From NCBI RefSeq assembly GCF_052045245.1, contig NZ_JBQEON010000007.1:133427-197426 (forward strand): a DNA stretch of 64,000 bases, given 5' to 3'. Shown piece after piece: positions 1 to 10,592 of the stretch (its first letter is position 1; every line of letters begins with the position of its first letter). Made by a program: the position numbers and the translations under genes. Source of the DNA: Burkholderia sp052045245. GTDB lineage: Bacteria; Pseudomonadota; Gammaproteobacteria; Burkholderiales; Burkholderiaceae. The notes under the pieces are model-generated. The model saw only the letters and a list, made by a program, of their open reading frames with translations, ran no database searches and had not been told where the DNA came from.

Positions 1-20
1 TGAGCGTCGATTCGGGGCAT
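1..20 (-). CDS. Partial amidohydrolase start, probable L-fuconolactonase
   Basis: A reading frame begins on the minus strand at 20 and runs off the window after the residues MPRIDA. Its ATG overlaps the TGA of the aldo/keto reductase (TGATG), so the two are translationally coupled. RIDA followed by a CA dinucleotide fits the RIDAHQ opening of COG3618 amidohydrolases, which include L-fuconolactonase, the step after an L-fucose dehydrogenase. Six residues cannot prove a family. The call rests on this fragment plus the operon context. Confidence 0.4.
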
Positions 21-1036
21 CACGCGCAAACCTCCGGAACCGGAGCGGATGCGTCGATCAACCCGTCGTGTTGCAACGTCGTCCAGAGTTCCGGCGGGAG
101 TGGCGTTTCGAGCCAGGCGATGTTCTTGTGCAGTTGCTCGATGCTACGGGCGCCGACCACGCAGGACACGACGGCCGGGTGGGCCAGCGGAAATTGAAGC
201 GCGGCCGCAGCAAGCGGAACGTCGAAGCGCGCGCATACATCGGCGAGACGCGCGACCTTTCGAACGACGTCGGCGGGCGCGTCCGCGTAGTTGAACTTGC
301 CGTTCCCGACCAGCACGCCCGAGTTGAAGACGCCGCCCGCGACGATCCGGACATCGCCGCGCGCGCATCGATCGAGCAACGGCGCAAGCGCCTCCTGTTC
401 GAGCAGCGTGTAGCGGCCCGCCAGGAGGATGACGTCGAGATCCGCTTCCTGCATCGAGTCGACGGCAACTTCCCATTCGTTGACGCCGAGTCCGATGGCG
501 GAAATGGCATGGGAATCGCGAAGCTCGGCGAGCGCCCGGAATCCGCCGCCGTGGGTCAGTTGTTTCCAGTAGTGAGCATGCAGATCGCCATGCGTGGCAG
601 CACCGATATCGTGAACATAAAGGATGTCGATCGCCGGCATGCCGAGGCGTTGCTGGCTGTCTTCGTATGAACGCATGATGCCGTCGAACGTATAGTCGAA
701 GCGGGGCCGGAAGGGCAGCGGGTGCGCCCAGCCATCGTCGCCGGCCTGAACGGTGTCGTCGGGCCGCATCAGCCGCCCGACTTTCGTGCTCAGTACGTAG
801 TCCTTGCGAGCCCGCGCCTGCAGCGATTGCCCGACTCGGCGCTCCGAGAGCGTATAGCCGTAGAACGGTGCGGTATCGAAATAGCGGATGCCGGCATCCC
901 ACGCCCAGTCAACGAGCGCGTGGGCGTCGGAGGTCGACATGGGCTTGTAGAGGCCGCCGAGTTGCGAACAGCCGAAACCCAGTGTGGTCATGGCCAGTCC
1001 GCTTCGTGGCAGCGCGTGCGTAGCAATGGCGTTCAT
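20..1036 (-). CDS. Aldo/keto reductase, L-fucose/D-threo-aldose 1-dehydrogenase type
   Basis: A 338-residue aldo/keto reductase starting at MNAIATHALP. Upstream in-frame Met codons give only a low-complexity extension. The AKR active site is visible: Asp and Tyr in DTAPFYGYTLSERRVG, Lys in LSTKVGRL and His in YVHDIG. Family members oxidise L-fucose or related aldoses to the lactone with NAD(P). The gene is last but one in a sugar ABC operon and overlaps the start of a probable lactonase, which fits a non-phosphorylative L-fucose pathway. The substrate is inferred; L-galactose, D-arabinose or L-rhamnose-like sugars are possible. Confidence 0.85.
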   Translation of the reverse strand: MNAIATHALPRSGLAMTTLGFGCSQLGGLYKPMSTSDAHALVDWAWDAGIRYFDTAPFYGYTLSERRVGQSLQARARKDYVLSTKVGRLMRPDDTVQAGDDGWAHPLPFRPRFDYTFDGIMRSYEDSQQRLGMPAIDILYVHDIGAATHGDLHAHYWKQLTHGGGFRALAELRDSHAISAIGLGVNEWEVAVDSMQEADLDVILLAGRYTLLEQEALAPLLDRCARGDVRIVAGGVFNSGVLVGNGKFNYADAPADVVRKVARLADVCARFDVPLAAAALQFPLAHPAVVSCVVGARSIEQLHKNIAWLETPLPPELWTTLQHDGLIDASAPVPEVCA

Positions 1037-1100
1037 GGAGCGTGTCTGAAAGGGGGAGAGTCCGGCGGGCGGCATCCCGGCCACCGCGCCGGCGGGTTCG

Positions 1101-2048
1101 TCAATACAGGACGTTCTTCGCGTCGGGCGAATCGAGGTTCTGCTTTTCGACCATCATGACGCCCGTGTCCACCTGCTTGGATACGGGCTTGCGCTCGATC
1201 ACGTTGACGAGCGTCTGGATGCCCTTGTAGCCCATCTGGTAGGAGCTCTGAACGGCGATGGCCTGAATCGTGCCGTCCCGAACGAACCCTTGGAGGTCCT
1301 GGTTGCCGTCGAAGCCGATCGCGACGACCTTGCCGCCTTTGCCCGACTGCTGGAGGGCACGCCCCATCCCCACGGCCGTCGGCTCGTTGGCGCCGAAAAT
1401 GCCCTTGAGATCGGGGTTCGCCGACAGGACGTCGGTCGTCTGGTTCAGCGCATTCGCCATCTGCGATTGCGAATAGAACGGTCCGACCAGTTGCAGCTTC
1501 GAATGTGCCGCGATGTACTTGCGGAATCCGCCGACGCGGCCGACTTCCGAGCCCGCCCCCGGCACGTATGACATCACCGCGACCTTGCCGGTTTGCCCGA
1601 CCCGATCGATCATCGCCTTCGCGCAGAGCTCACCGGCTTTGGCATTGTCGGTCGACAGGAACGACTGGTAGTACTGCTTGCCGGCATCGGATACGGCCGA
1701 GTCGATCAATACCACCGGGATATGGGCTTCCCACGCCTTCTTCATCGCAGGCACGAGAGCATCCGGATCGGAGGGCGCGAGAACAATGCCGGCGACATGC
1801 CGGTTCACGGCATTCTCGACCATGTTGACTTCGTCAGCGATGGCGGATTCCGCGGCGGGACCCTGGAACGTCATCGTGTATCCCTTTGCATTGGCCATGG
1901 CCGCGGTAGCGCCTTTCTGAACGTTCTGCCAGTAGTTCGAATTGGCCGTCTTCACGATCACGGCGACTTCGCCGCCTGCTGCATGCGCATACGCGCCGAA
2001 CATCGCGCACATCGTTGCGGCCGCAGCCAATACGGATATCTTTTTCAT
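1101..2048 (-). CDS. Sugar ABC transporter periplasmic binding protein (RbsB-like)
   Basis: A 315-residue type I periplasmic binding protein with a cleavable signal peptide (MKKISVLAAAATMCAMFGAYAHA). The sequence follows the ribose/galactose-binding family: VAVIVKTANSNYWQNVQKGA near the N-terminus, GIVLAPSDPDALVPA, and GIFGANEPTAVGMGRAL in the second lobe. An AAGGAG site precedes the start. It lies 39 bp downstream of the permease gene and delivers substrate to that permease/ATPase pair. The neighbouring aldose dehydrogenase suggests a deoxy- or aldose sugar such as L-fucose; the ligand is not readable from sequence. Confidence 0.92.
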   Translation of the reverse strand: MKKISVLAAAATMCAMFGAYAHAAGGEVAVIVKTANSNYWQNVQKGATAAMANAKGYTMTFQGPAAESAIADEVNMVENAVNRHVAGIVLAPSDPDALVPAMKKAWEAHIPVVLIDSAVSDAGKQYYQSFLSTDNAKAGELCAKAMIDRVGQTGKVAVMSYVPGAGSEVGRVGGFRKYIAAHSKLQLVGPFYSQSQMANALNQTTDVLSANPDLKGIFGANEPTAVGMGRALQQSGKGGKVVAIGFDGNQDLQGFVRDGTIQAIAVQSSYQMGYKGIQTLVNVIERKPVSKQVDTGVMMVEKQNLDSPDAKNVLY

Positions 2049-2087
2049 GTCTCGCTCCTTGATGGTGGTTGGAACTTCGTCTTCTGA

Positions 2088-3111
2088 TTACAACTTCCGG
2101 TTTCGGAGTTGGTCGATCCATACGGTACCGAGAATGACGACACCGATGATGATCTGCTGGATAAAGCTCGATACACCGTTCATGTTCAGGCCGTTGCGCA
2201 GCACGCCGATCACGAATGCGCCGATGGCCGTGCCGGAGATCGTGCCGACGCCACCCATCAGCGACGTGCCGCCGATCACCGCGCTTGCGATGGCGTCGAG
2301 TTCGTACATCACACCTTCGTTCGGCTGGGCGGTGACGAGACGCGACATCAGGACGCAACCCGTAGCCCCCGCGAGCAATCCCGAAAGAACGTAGGTAAAG
2401 AGCTTGACACCTTGTACGTTCACGCCAGACAGGCGTGCAGCTTCCGCGTTGGATCCGACGGCATAGATGTGGCGGCCTAGCGACGTTCGTGACAGCAGGA
2501 CCGAGACCGCCACGAACAGGACCACCATGATGACGACCGGATAAGGAATGCCAGGAAAGATCGTGTCCGGAAAGCCGTCAGCCCCGATGTGCGAGATCTT
2601 GAAAAGGGCTCCGTTGCCCAGTTCGCCGAAGGCGTCGCCGAGCCCCGACACGGGTCGGGCGCCGGTGATCTGTAACGCGAGCCCGCGGGCGACCAACATC
2701 ATGCCGAGGGTTGCAATGAATGGCGGCAGCCCCATATGCGTGACGCAGATGCCATTGACCCATCCGCAGGCGGCGCCGACGAGCATGCCGCCCAGCATCG
2801 CGACGGGTACCGGGATTCCCATCTTGACGAGCAGGGCGGCGGCGACACCGGCCAGCGCCAGTACCGATCCGACCGACAGATCGATGCCGCCCGTAATGAT
2901 GACGCACGTCGCAGCCACGCCGAGATACGCGATCGACGTCACCTGAAGCGCAACGGTCATCAAGTTGTCGACGGAGAAGAACGCGGAGCTCGTCAACGAA
3001 AACGCGACGATCAGCACGACCAGGCTGCCGAGCGCGGCAAATTTCTGGATCAGGTCGCGGCGTCGCTGCCGTGCCTGTTTATCGACGGCCGGTGTGGTGC
3101 CCGATGTGATG

Positions 3112-3119
<8 letters not shown>
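2088..3119 (-). CDS. Sugar ABC transporter permease (RbsC-like)
   Basis: A 343-residue inner-membrane permease of the RbsC/AraH/XylH family with about eight to ten hydrophobic helices. Diagnostic segments include CVIITGGIDLSVGSVLALAG and SAVIGGTSLMGGVGTISGTA. MLDITSG is preferred as the start because AGGAAGA lies just upstream and the earlier in-frame Met residues sit inside the ATPase gene. The start overlaps the end of the ATPase gene by 8 bp, indicating coupled translation. Confidence 0.92.
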
Positions 3120-4659
<1,540 letters not shown>

Positions 4660-4698
4660 TCATGTCTCCGTCGGTTGCTGGCGCCGAGGTTAAGCGGC

Positions 4699-4715
4699 AA
4701 CTGGCCAGTCCAGTT
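4699..4715. promoter_or_regulatory. FadR-type operator in the sugar operon leader
   Basis: A perfect 6-5-6 inverted repeat, AACTGG-ccagt-CCAGTT, sits 40 bp upstream of the ATPase start. A possible minus-strand -10 (TTAAAT, 4723-4728) lies just beyond it, with TTACCA 16 bp further as a weak -35. Half-sites and spacing resemble the known E. coli FadR site pattern. The divergent regulator at 4900 is a FadR-subfamily protein, so repression of the operon from this site is a direct inference. Confidence 0.55.
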
Positions 4716-4743
4716 TCAGTAAATTTAAGCTTGTTGCGCTCAT

Positions 4744-4756
4744 TTGGTAAAGCCAA
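4744..4756. promoter_or_regulatory. Second candidate operator, TTGG-N5-CCAA
   Basis: The inverted repeat TTGG-taaag-CCAA overlaps the putative -35 region of the minus-strand sugar operon. Read as TGGT-AAA-GCCA it differs by one base from the TGGT-N3-ACCA core of FadR-like GntR regulators. It could be an auxiliary site for the same repressor. The evidence is positional only. Confidence 0.35.
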
Positions 4757-4852
4757 TTGTTATTATTTTGAATCGACCATACCAATGGAGTTAACCCTCA
4801 TATCGGGTCATCACCTAAGCTGGCCGGGGGATTCAGCCGCATGGTAGACTTC

Positions 4853-4866
4853 CTTCGCAAGCGAAG
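4853..4866. promoter_or_regulatory. 6-2-6 inverted repeat before the FadR-type gene
   Basis: A perfect inverted repeat CTTCGC-AA-GCGAAG ends 33 bp before the regulator start. It could be an autoregulatory operator or a small leader hairpin. No consensus is claimed. Confidence 0.3.
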
Positions 4867-4899
4867 CTCCCGGCATTTCGGTCGAACATCATTCGGATC

Positions 4900-5604
4900 A
4901 TGAAGCAGACAGAACCAAAGCGGCTTTACCAATCTGTGGCCGCACAAATCCTCGCATTGATCCGTCAAGGCGGATTACCCCCCGGCGGCCGACTGCCGCC
5001 TGAGCGCGAACTCGCTATTACGCTTGGGGTGTCACGCCCCTCGTTGCGCGAAGCCTTGATCGCCCTCGAAATTGGCGGCCAGATTGAGATACGCATTGGC
5101 TCCGGCGTGTACGTTCGCGATCCAGGCGAGAGTGACGGCAGCGGGGTGCCCGCGCTGGGCGAAAGCCCGTTGGAGCTGATGCAGGCGCGGGGCGCCATTG
5201 AAGGTTCAGTCATCGTGCTCGCGACGGCGCGATTCTCGGCAGCCACGCTTGACCGCTTGCGCCGTACGGTCGAGCGAATGAAGCGGCTTGCCGTCGCGGG
5301 AAAATCGCCCACCGATGCGGATCGGCAGTTTCATATGCTTATTGCGGAGGTGGCCGGTAACTCCGTATTGAGCCGCTTTGTGGGCGAATTGTTCGACAGT
5401 CGACACGATCCGATCGCTGTGGCGATTCGCGGACATTCGGAGAGCTCGGAAACCTGGGCGGCCGCAGTGAGGGAGCACGAGCACATCCTGAAAGCGCTGC
5501 AAGCGGGCGACGCGATTGCCGCGCAAACTGCGATGCGCGCCCATCTTCAAGCGTCGGAGGAGCGCTGGATCGGCGGTGCGCTGCAACACGGAGTTGCGCA
5601 ATAA
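4900..5604 (+). CDS. FadR-subfamily GntR transcriptional regulator
   Basis: A 234-residue repressor. Residues about 8-72 form the winged helix-turn-helix (PPERELAITLGVSRPSLREALIALE), and about 87-220 the all-helical FCD ligand domain. Candidate metal/ligand residues are in DADRQFHMLIAEVAGN and REHEHILKAL. It is transcribed divergently from the sugar operon, and two operator-like repeats lie between them, so it is probably the sugar-responsive repressor of that operon. No good Shine-Dalgarno is visible before the ATG. The inducer is unknown. Confidence 0.9.
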   Translation: MKQTEPKRLYQSVAAQILALIRQGGLPPGGRLPPERELAITLGVSRPSLREALIALEIGGQIEIRIGSGVYVRDPGESDGSGVPALGESPLELMQARGAIEGSVIVLATARFSAATLDRLRRTVERMKRLAVAGKSPTDADRQFHMLIAEVAGNSVLSRFVGELFDSRHDPIAVAIRGHSESSETWAAAVREHEHILKALQAGDAIAAQTAMRAHLQASEERWIGGALQHGVAQ

Positions 5605-5830
5605 GGGGTCCCCTCGATGTCGGCGCGCTTCGCGTCGAGCTTGACGATCGCGATCGAGTCGGGTGTGACGGCGCCGACTGGCAGCGCGGCGACGCGCAAG
5701 CGGTCGTCGAATGCCGCGGAGTCGAACGCGCGGCTGATGCGCGAGCCCATCGCCAACGTGTTCGCGCGGAAGGCACCCGACGAGCGATGATTTCCCGATG
5801 CCGCCAGGCCCGTCAGTGACGAGCGTTGAC
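5605..5830 (-). pseudogene. Unidentified minus-strand coding remnant
   Basis: Right after the regulator stop, the minus strand reads as protein-like sequence (SRISRAFDSAAFDDRLRVAA and IAIVKLDAKRADIEGTPY) without a proper start, ending at the regulator's 3' end. A different minus frame just upstream reads GPGGIGKSSL, which looks like a P-loop. This suggests a truncated and possibly frameshifted gene. I do not recognise the family. The rest of the gap to 6218 shows no gene, only a good AGGAG site before 6219. Confidence 0.25.
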
Positions 5831-6218
5831 CTACCCGTTACCGTTTCGCGGGCGCCGCGAAGTCGCGTTCTCGCCTGAGGATTTCACGTCCACCCGGACG
5901 GCATGACGGTGTCGTCACCGGGAGGACCGAGTCCGCGCAAACAGGGGCCGTACACCGCGTCTTCTTCCCTCGATCTACAGTGATGGATGTAGAGCGTACG
6001 GCCGCTCGACCGATTCGTCGAACTGCTTCCGGACCTTCGCGCCGTAACCTGCCCCAACGGCGCCGGAGCTTGCAGCGGAACCCCGAGGCGATACGGACGC
6101 TGCACGGCGGAGAGTCGTCCCGGCGCCCGGAACGTGGCATGCTGGCCGCGTACAATGCGCAACCAGCGCATGATCGGCGCCCCAATACGACGTCCCGGGG
6201 ACCCACAGGAGAACATCA

Positions 6219-9200
6219 ATGGCAAGGCATGAGCCTACGCATCAGGAGCGGCTTCCCTTGTCCATCACGTTGAAGAGCGATCTGCCGTTTCCGGTTGTGG
6301 GCATCGGTGCGTCCGCCGGCGGCACGACGGCCTTGCAGACCTTCTTCGAGAGCGCGCCGACGGGCATGGACATGGCGTTCGTCGTCGTCGTGCATCTGGC
6401 GCGAGGTCAGGTCAGCCATATGGACAACGTCCTGCAGCACACCACGGGCATGCCGGTGCATCAGGTGACGGCCACCGTACCGATCGAAAAGAACCATATC
6501 TACGTGATCGCGCCCGGCATGCGGCTCGAGATGTCCGACGGCTGCCTTCGCTGTAGCGCGCTGGGCGCGGGCGACACTGCCACGGTCGCGATCGACCACT
6601 TTTTCCGGACGCTGGCGGACGCCCATGACGCGCGGGCGATCGGCATCGTGCTGTCCGGTACCGGCTCGGACGGTGCGGCGGGCCTGAGCCACATCAAGGA
6701 GGCGGGCGGCATCACGCTCGCCCAGACGCCGGGCGACGCGGAGTATGCGGAGATGCCGCAGCATGCGATCTCGACCGCGCGCGTCGACATCGTGCTGCCG
6801 GCGGCCGACATGCCGCAAAAATTGCTGGACCTGTGGGCGAATGCGCGGCGCATCGAGCAACAGAGTCTCGAACTTGCGCAAGCGAACCAGCACAGCGATC
6901 GACCCGGCGCCAACGATCCCGAACGCGCGCTGTCCGACATCCTGATGCACCTGCGCGTGCGGACCGGCCACGATTTCCGGTTGTACAAGCGGGCGACCGT
7001 GCTGCGGCGGATCGAGCGGCGCATGCAGGTGAACGGCCAGCGCGACCTGCTCTCGTACCGGGATTTCCTGCGGACCGCACCGGACGAGGCGAACGCGCTG
7101 CTGGCGGACATGCTGATCGGCGTCACGCAGTTTTTCCGCGATCGCGAGGCCTTCGATTTTCTCGAGCGCGAAGTGATCGCCCGGTTGTTCGCGTCGGAAT
7201 CCGCCGAGGAGCAGGTGCGAGTGTGGGTCGCCGGATGCGCGACCGGGGAAGAGGCGTACTCGATCTCGCTGTTGCTCGCGCGCGCGCGCGAGGCCGCGAT
7301 GTCGAGCCAGGCGATCCAGGTATTTGCAACCGATATCGACGAAGCCGCGATCGTCCGTGCACGCACGGGCTCCTACCCGCTGTCGATCGCAACCGACGTG
7401 CCCGCCGTCCTGCTGCAGCGCTACTTCACGCGCGAGGGCGCGCACTATGTGATCGCGAAAGCCGTGCGCGAGCGCATCCTGTTCGCCGCGCACAGCCTGC
7501 TGCGCGATCCGCCGTTCTCGCATCTCGACCTGATCTCGTGCCGCAACATGCTGATTTACCTGGAGCGCGCGGTGCAGCGGCAGATTCTCGAGCTGTTTCA
7601 TTTCGCGTTGCGTCCCAACGGCTACCTGTTCCTCGGCACGGCGGAATCGGCCGACGCGGCCGACGATCTGTTTACGGTCGTCGACAAGAAACGCCGGATC
7701 TATCAGGCCCGCGTCGTCACGCATCGCGCGAAACCGGCCACGGGCTTCCCGCCGCTGTTCCAGGTCGAGGCCGGCGGCGGCGACGAGCGCTCCACGCCCC
7801 AACCGCCGCTGCGCGTGCCGGCCAGCCCGGCCCAGCGCAATTTCTCCTATTCGGAGCTCCATCAGCGCGCGCTGGAAACGTATTCGCCGCCGAGCGTCAT
7901 CATCGACAAGGAATCGAACGTCGTGCATCTGTCGGATAACGCCGGGCGCTTCCTGCGGCATGTCGGCGGCGAGCTGTCCAGCAACATCATGACGCTGGTG
8001 CTGCCGGATCTGCGGCTCGATTTGCGCACGGCGATTTTCCGTGCGCTGCAGACGGGGACGAGCGTCGAGGCGCGCCGCGTCAAGTGGGCGCACGAGGCGC
8101 GCGTGTCGTGGATCAACATGACCGTCAGGCCGTTCCACGACAAGGTTGCCAATGCGGAATTCCTGCTGATCGTGTTCGACGAGGTGGCCGGCCGCATGAC
8201 CGAGGAGGATCAGGCCGAAGCGAGCGGACAGGATCCGGTGCTCGCGCAGCTCGAACAGGAGCTGCAGCACAGCCGCGAGCAACTGGCGACGATCATCGAG
8301 CAGTATGAAACCTCGGTCGAGGAGCTGAATGCGTCGAACGAGGAGCTGCAGGCGATCAACGAAGAATTGCGCTCGACGAGCGAGAAGCTCGAGAGCAGCA
8401 AGGAAGAGCTGCAATCGGTCAACGAAGAGTTGACCACGGCCAACGCCGAAACGCAGGCGCGTATCGAAGACACCGCCAAGGCGAACGACGACCTGCACAA
8501 CATCATCGCGTCGAGCGAAATCGCCACCGTCTTCGTCGACAAGGAAATCCGAGTCAAGCGGTTCACGCCGAATGCCACGGCGATCTTCAACCTGATCGAT
8601 ACCGACCTCGGCCGTTCGCTGTTTCATATCACGCACGCGCTGCGGTATCCGACGCTCGCGGACGATGTCCGCCAGTCGTTCCATTCGCTGCGCCTGATCG
8701 AACGCGAGATCGAGAGCGAGGCCGGCCGGTGGTACCTGATGCGCCTGCTGCCGTATCGCACCGCGGACGATCACATCGACGGCGCCGTGATCACGCTGAT
8801 CGACATCACCGACCGGCATCACGCGGAAGAAGCGGCGCGGGCGGGCGAGCAGCGCTTGCGCCTGGTCGCGCAATCGACCAAGGACTACGCGATCATCATC
8901 CAGGACTGCCACGGATCGATCGTGAGCTGGAACGCGGGGGCCGAACGCATCTTCGGCTATACGGAAGACGAGATGATCGGCGAGGACGTGGAGCTGATCT
9001 ACGAACCGAACGACCGGCAAGCGCTCGTGCCGGCGCGCGAGCGCGACGTCGCGACCCGGGAAGGGCGCGCGGACGACGAGCGCTGGCATCGCACCAAGGA
9101 CGGGCGCCGCATCTTCTGCAGCGGCGTCGTCACGCCGATTTCCGATACGTCGTTCAACGGCTTCGCGAAGATCGTCCGCGACCTGACGCTGCGCAAGCAG

Positions 9201-10361
9201 AGCGAGGATGCGAACCGCGAGGCGCTCGCACGGGAACAGGCCGCACGCGAGCAGGCGCTGAGCTCGAACCAGTTGAAGGACGAGTTCATGGCGGTGCTGT
9301 CGCACGAGTTGCGGCATCCGCTCAACCTGATCGGCGTCAAGTCGGAGATGCTGCCGCGCCTTCCCGAGACGCGCAACATTCCCGCCGTGCGCGAAGCGGC
9401 CGACTCGATTCGGCAGGCGGTCCGGGCGCAGGCGCAGATCATCGACGATTTGCTCGACCTGTCGCGCATCCAGACCGGCAAGCTGGCGCTCGACGTGTCG
9501 CGGGTCGACCTGACGGCCATCTTGCGCGGCATCGCGGATACGTGCGAAGCCGACGTGCACGCGCGCGGGCTGGTTCTGAACGTGGAGTTGCCGGCCGGTC
9601 CGGCCATCGCACTCGCCGACCCGGTGCGATGCGAGCAGATTTTCTGGAACCTGATGTCCAATGCGCTGAAGTTCACGCAGTCGCATGGGCGGATCGTGGT
9701 GCGGTTGGCGTACGAAGGACGGATGCTGCGTGTCGACGTCATCGACGACGGCCAGGGCATCGATAGCGATACGCTGCCGCACGTGTTCGACATGTTCCGG
9801 CAGGCGCCGCGCGACCGGGCGCGCGGTGGTCTCGGCATCGGGCTGGCCCTGGTGCGGCAGCTCGTCGACATGCACGGCGGCCGGATTTCGGCGGCTTCGG
9901 ATGGCCCGGGCCGCGGAACGGCGATGACGGTATGGCTGCCGGCCGCGGCGGACGAGCGTGCGCTGCCGGCCGGCAGCGATGGCGCGGAAGGGGGTATCGC
10001 CGGCCTGCGCGTGCTGCTCGTCGAAGACGATCAGGAGACGGCGCTGTCGCTCACCACACTGCTGGAATTGGCCGGCGCGGTGGTCACCACCGCCGAAACC
10101 GGTGCCGCGGCGCTGGAGATGCTGCCGAAGGCGCCGATCGATGCGATCGTGTCCGACATCGGGCTGCCCGACATGGACGGTTACGAGTTGCTGAACCGGG
10201 TCAAGGCCGATCCCCAATGGGCCGGCATCAGGGCCGTTGCGCTGACCGGCCGCAACCGCCAGGACGATGTCCAGGCCGCCGTGGAAGCCGGATTCGACGC
10301 GCATCTCGCCAAACCGCTGGATTTCGGGATGCTGCTCGCGGCATTGACCGACCCTCGGTGA
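6219..10361 (+). CDS. CheB/CheR-fused hybrid sensor histidine kinase
   Basis: A 1380-residue multidomain signalling protein. In order: CheB methylesterase (about 20-200; Ser in GIGASAGG, His in VVHLARG, Asp in LSGTGSDG); CheR methyltransferase (about 238-500; SAM site VWVAGCATGEEAYS); a PAS-like segment; a Glu-rich coiled coil (about 672-760, ELNASNEELQAINEELRSTS); two further PAS regions (one with GSIVSWNAGAERIFGY); HisKA with phospho-acceptor His1029 in LSHELRHPLN; HATPase (NALKFT, DDGQGID, GGLGIGLALV); and a receiver with Asp1313 (SDIGLPDMDGYEL). AGGAG precedes the ATG. Such fusions usually act outside the main chemotaxis cluster. No DNA-binding partner is adjacent. Confidence 0.95.
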   Translation: MARHEPTHQERLPLSITLKSDLPFPVVGIGASAGGTTALQTFFESAPTGMDMAFVVVVHLARGQVSHMDNVLQHTTGMPVHQVTATVPIEKNHIYVIAPGMRLEMSDGCLRCSALGAGDTATVAIDHFFRTLADAHDARAIGIVLSGTGSDGAAGLSHIKEAGGITLAQTPGDAEYAEMPQHAISTARVDIVLPAADMPQKLLDLWANARRIEQQSLELAQANQHSDRPGANDPERALSDILMHLRVRTGHDFRLYKRATVLRRIERRMQVNGQRDLLSYRDFLRTAPDEANALLADMLIGVTQFFRDREAFDFLEREVIARLFASESAEEQVRVWVAGCATGEEAYSISLLLARAREAAMSSQAIQVFATDIDEAAIVRARTGSYPLSIATDVPAVLLQRYFTREGAHYVIAKAVRERILFAAHSLLRDPPFSHLDLISCRNMLIYLERAVQRQILELFHFALRPNGYLFLGTAESADAADDLFTVVDKKRRIYQARVVTHRAKPATGFPPLFQVEAGGGDERSTPQPPLRVPASPAQRNFSYSELHQRALETYSPPSVIIDKESNVVHLSDNAGRFLRHVGGELSSNIMTLVLPDLRLDLRTAIFRALQTGTSVEARRVKWAHEARVSWINMTVRPFHDKVANAEFLLIVFDEVAGRMTEEDQAEASGQDPVLAQLEQELQHSREQLATIIEQYETSVEELNASNEELQAINEELRSTSEKLESSKEELQSVNEELTTANAETQARIEDTAKANDDLHNIIASSEIATVFVDKEIRVKRFTPNATAIFNLIDTDLGRSLFHITHALRYPTLADDVRQSFHSLRLIEREIESEAGRWYLMRLLPYRTADDHIDGAVITLIDITDRHHAEEAARAGEQRLRLVAQSTKDYAIIIQDCHGSIVSWNAGAERIFGYTEDEMIGEDVELIYEPNDRQALVPARERDVATREGRADDERWHRTKDGRRIFCSGVVTPISDTSFNGFAKIVRDLTLRKQSEDANREALAREQAAREQALSSNQLKDEFMAVLSHELRHPLNLIGVKSEMLPRLPETRNIPAVREAADSIRQAVRAQAQIIDDLLDLSRIQTGKLALDVSRVDLTAILRGIADTCEADVHARGLVLNVELPAGPAIALADPVRCEQIFWNLMSNALKFTQSHGRIVVRLAYEGRMLRVDVIDDGQGIDSDTLPHVFDMFRQAPRDRARGGLGIGLALVRQLVDMHGGRISAASDGPGRGTAMTVWLPAAADERALPAGSDGAEGGIAGLRVLLVEDDQETALSLTTLLELAGAVVTTAETGAAALEMLPKAPIDAIVSDIGLPDMDGYELLNRVKADPQWAGIRAVALTGRNRQDDVQAAVEAGFDAHLAKPLDFGMLLAALTDPR

Positions 10362-10592
10362 AGTTGTCCGCCTGAGTCAATTCGCGTGTGGCGGTATTGC
10401 AGCGGACGGCGGTCCGCTGCAAGTCATGGCATCGCGCTCGCGCGCACCTCGTCGACGTCCGTCTGACGGCGATCGACTACAAACCCCGATACAGCGGGCC
10501 ACTGGCTTGCCGTACCGCATTTCTTCGTCGTCCGAACGGCGACACCTCGTATCACGCATGGACTTTGCTCGTCCATGCACACAGGAGGTGTC

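Noticed and set aside
6216..10304. A 1362-residue open frame on the minus strand opposite the CheB/CheR kinase
   Set aside because: Its composition is Arg/His/Gln-rich with no domain, typical of the antisense frame of a high-GC gene; the plus-strand protein has every expected motif.
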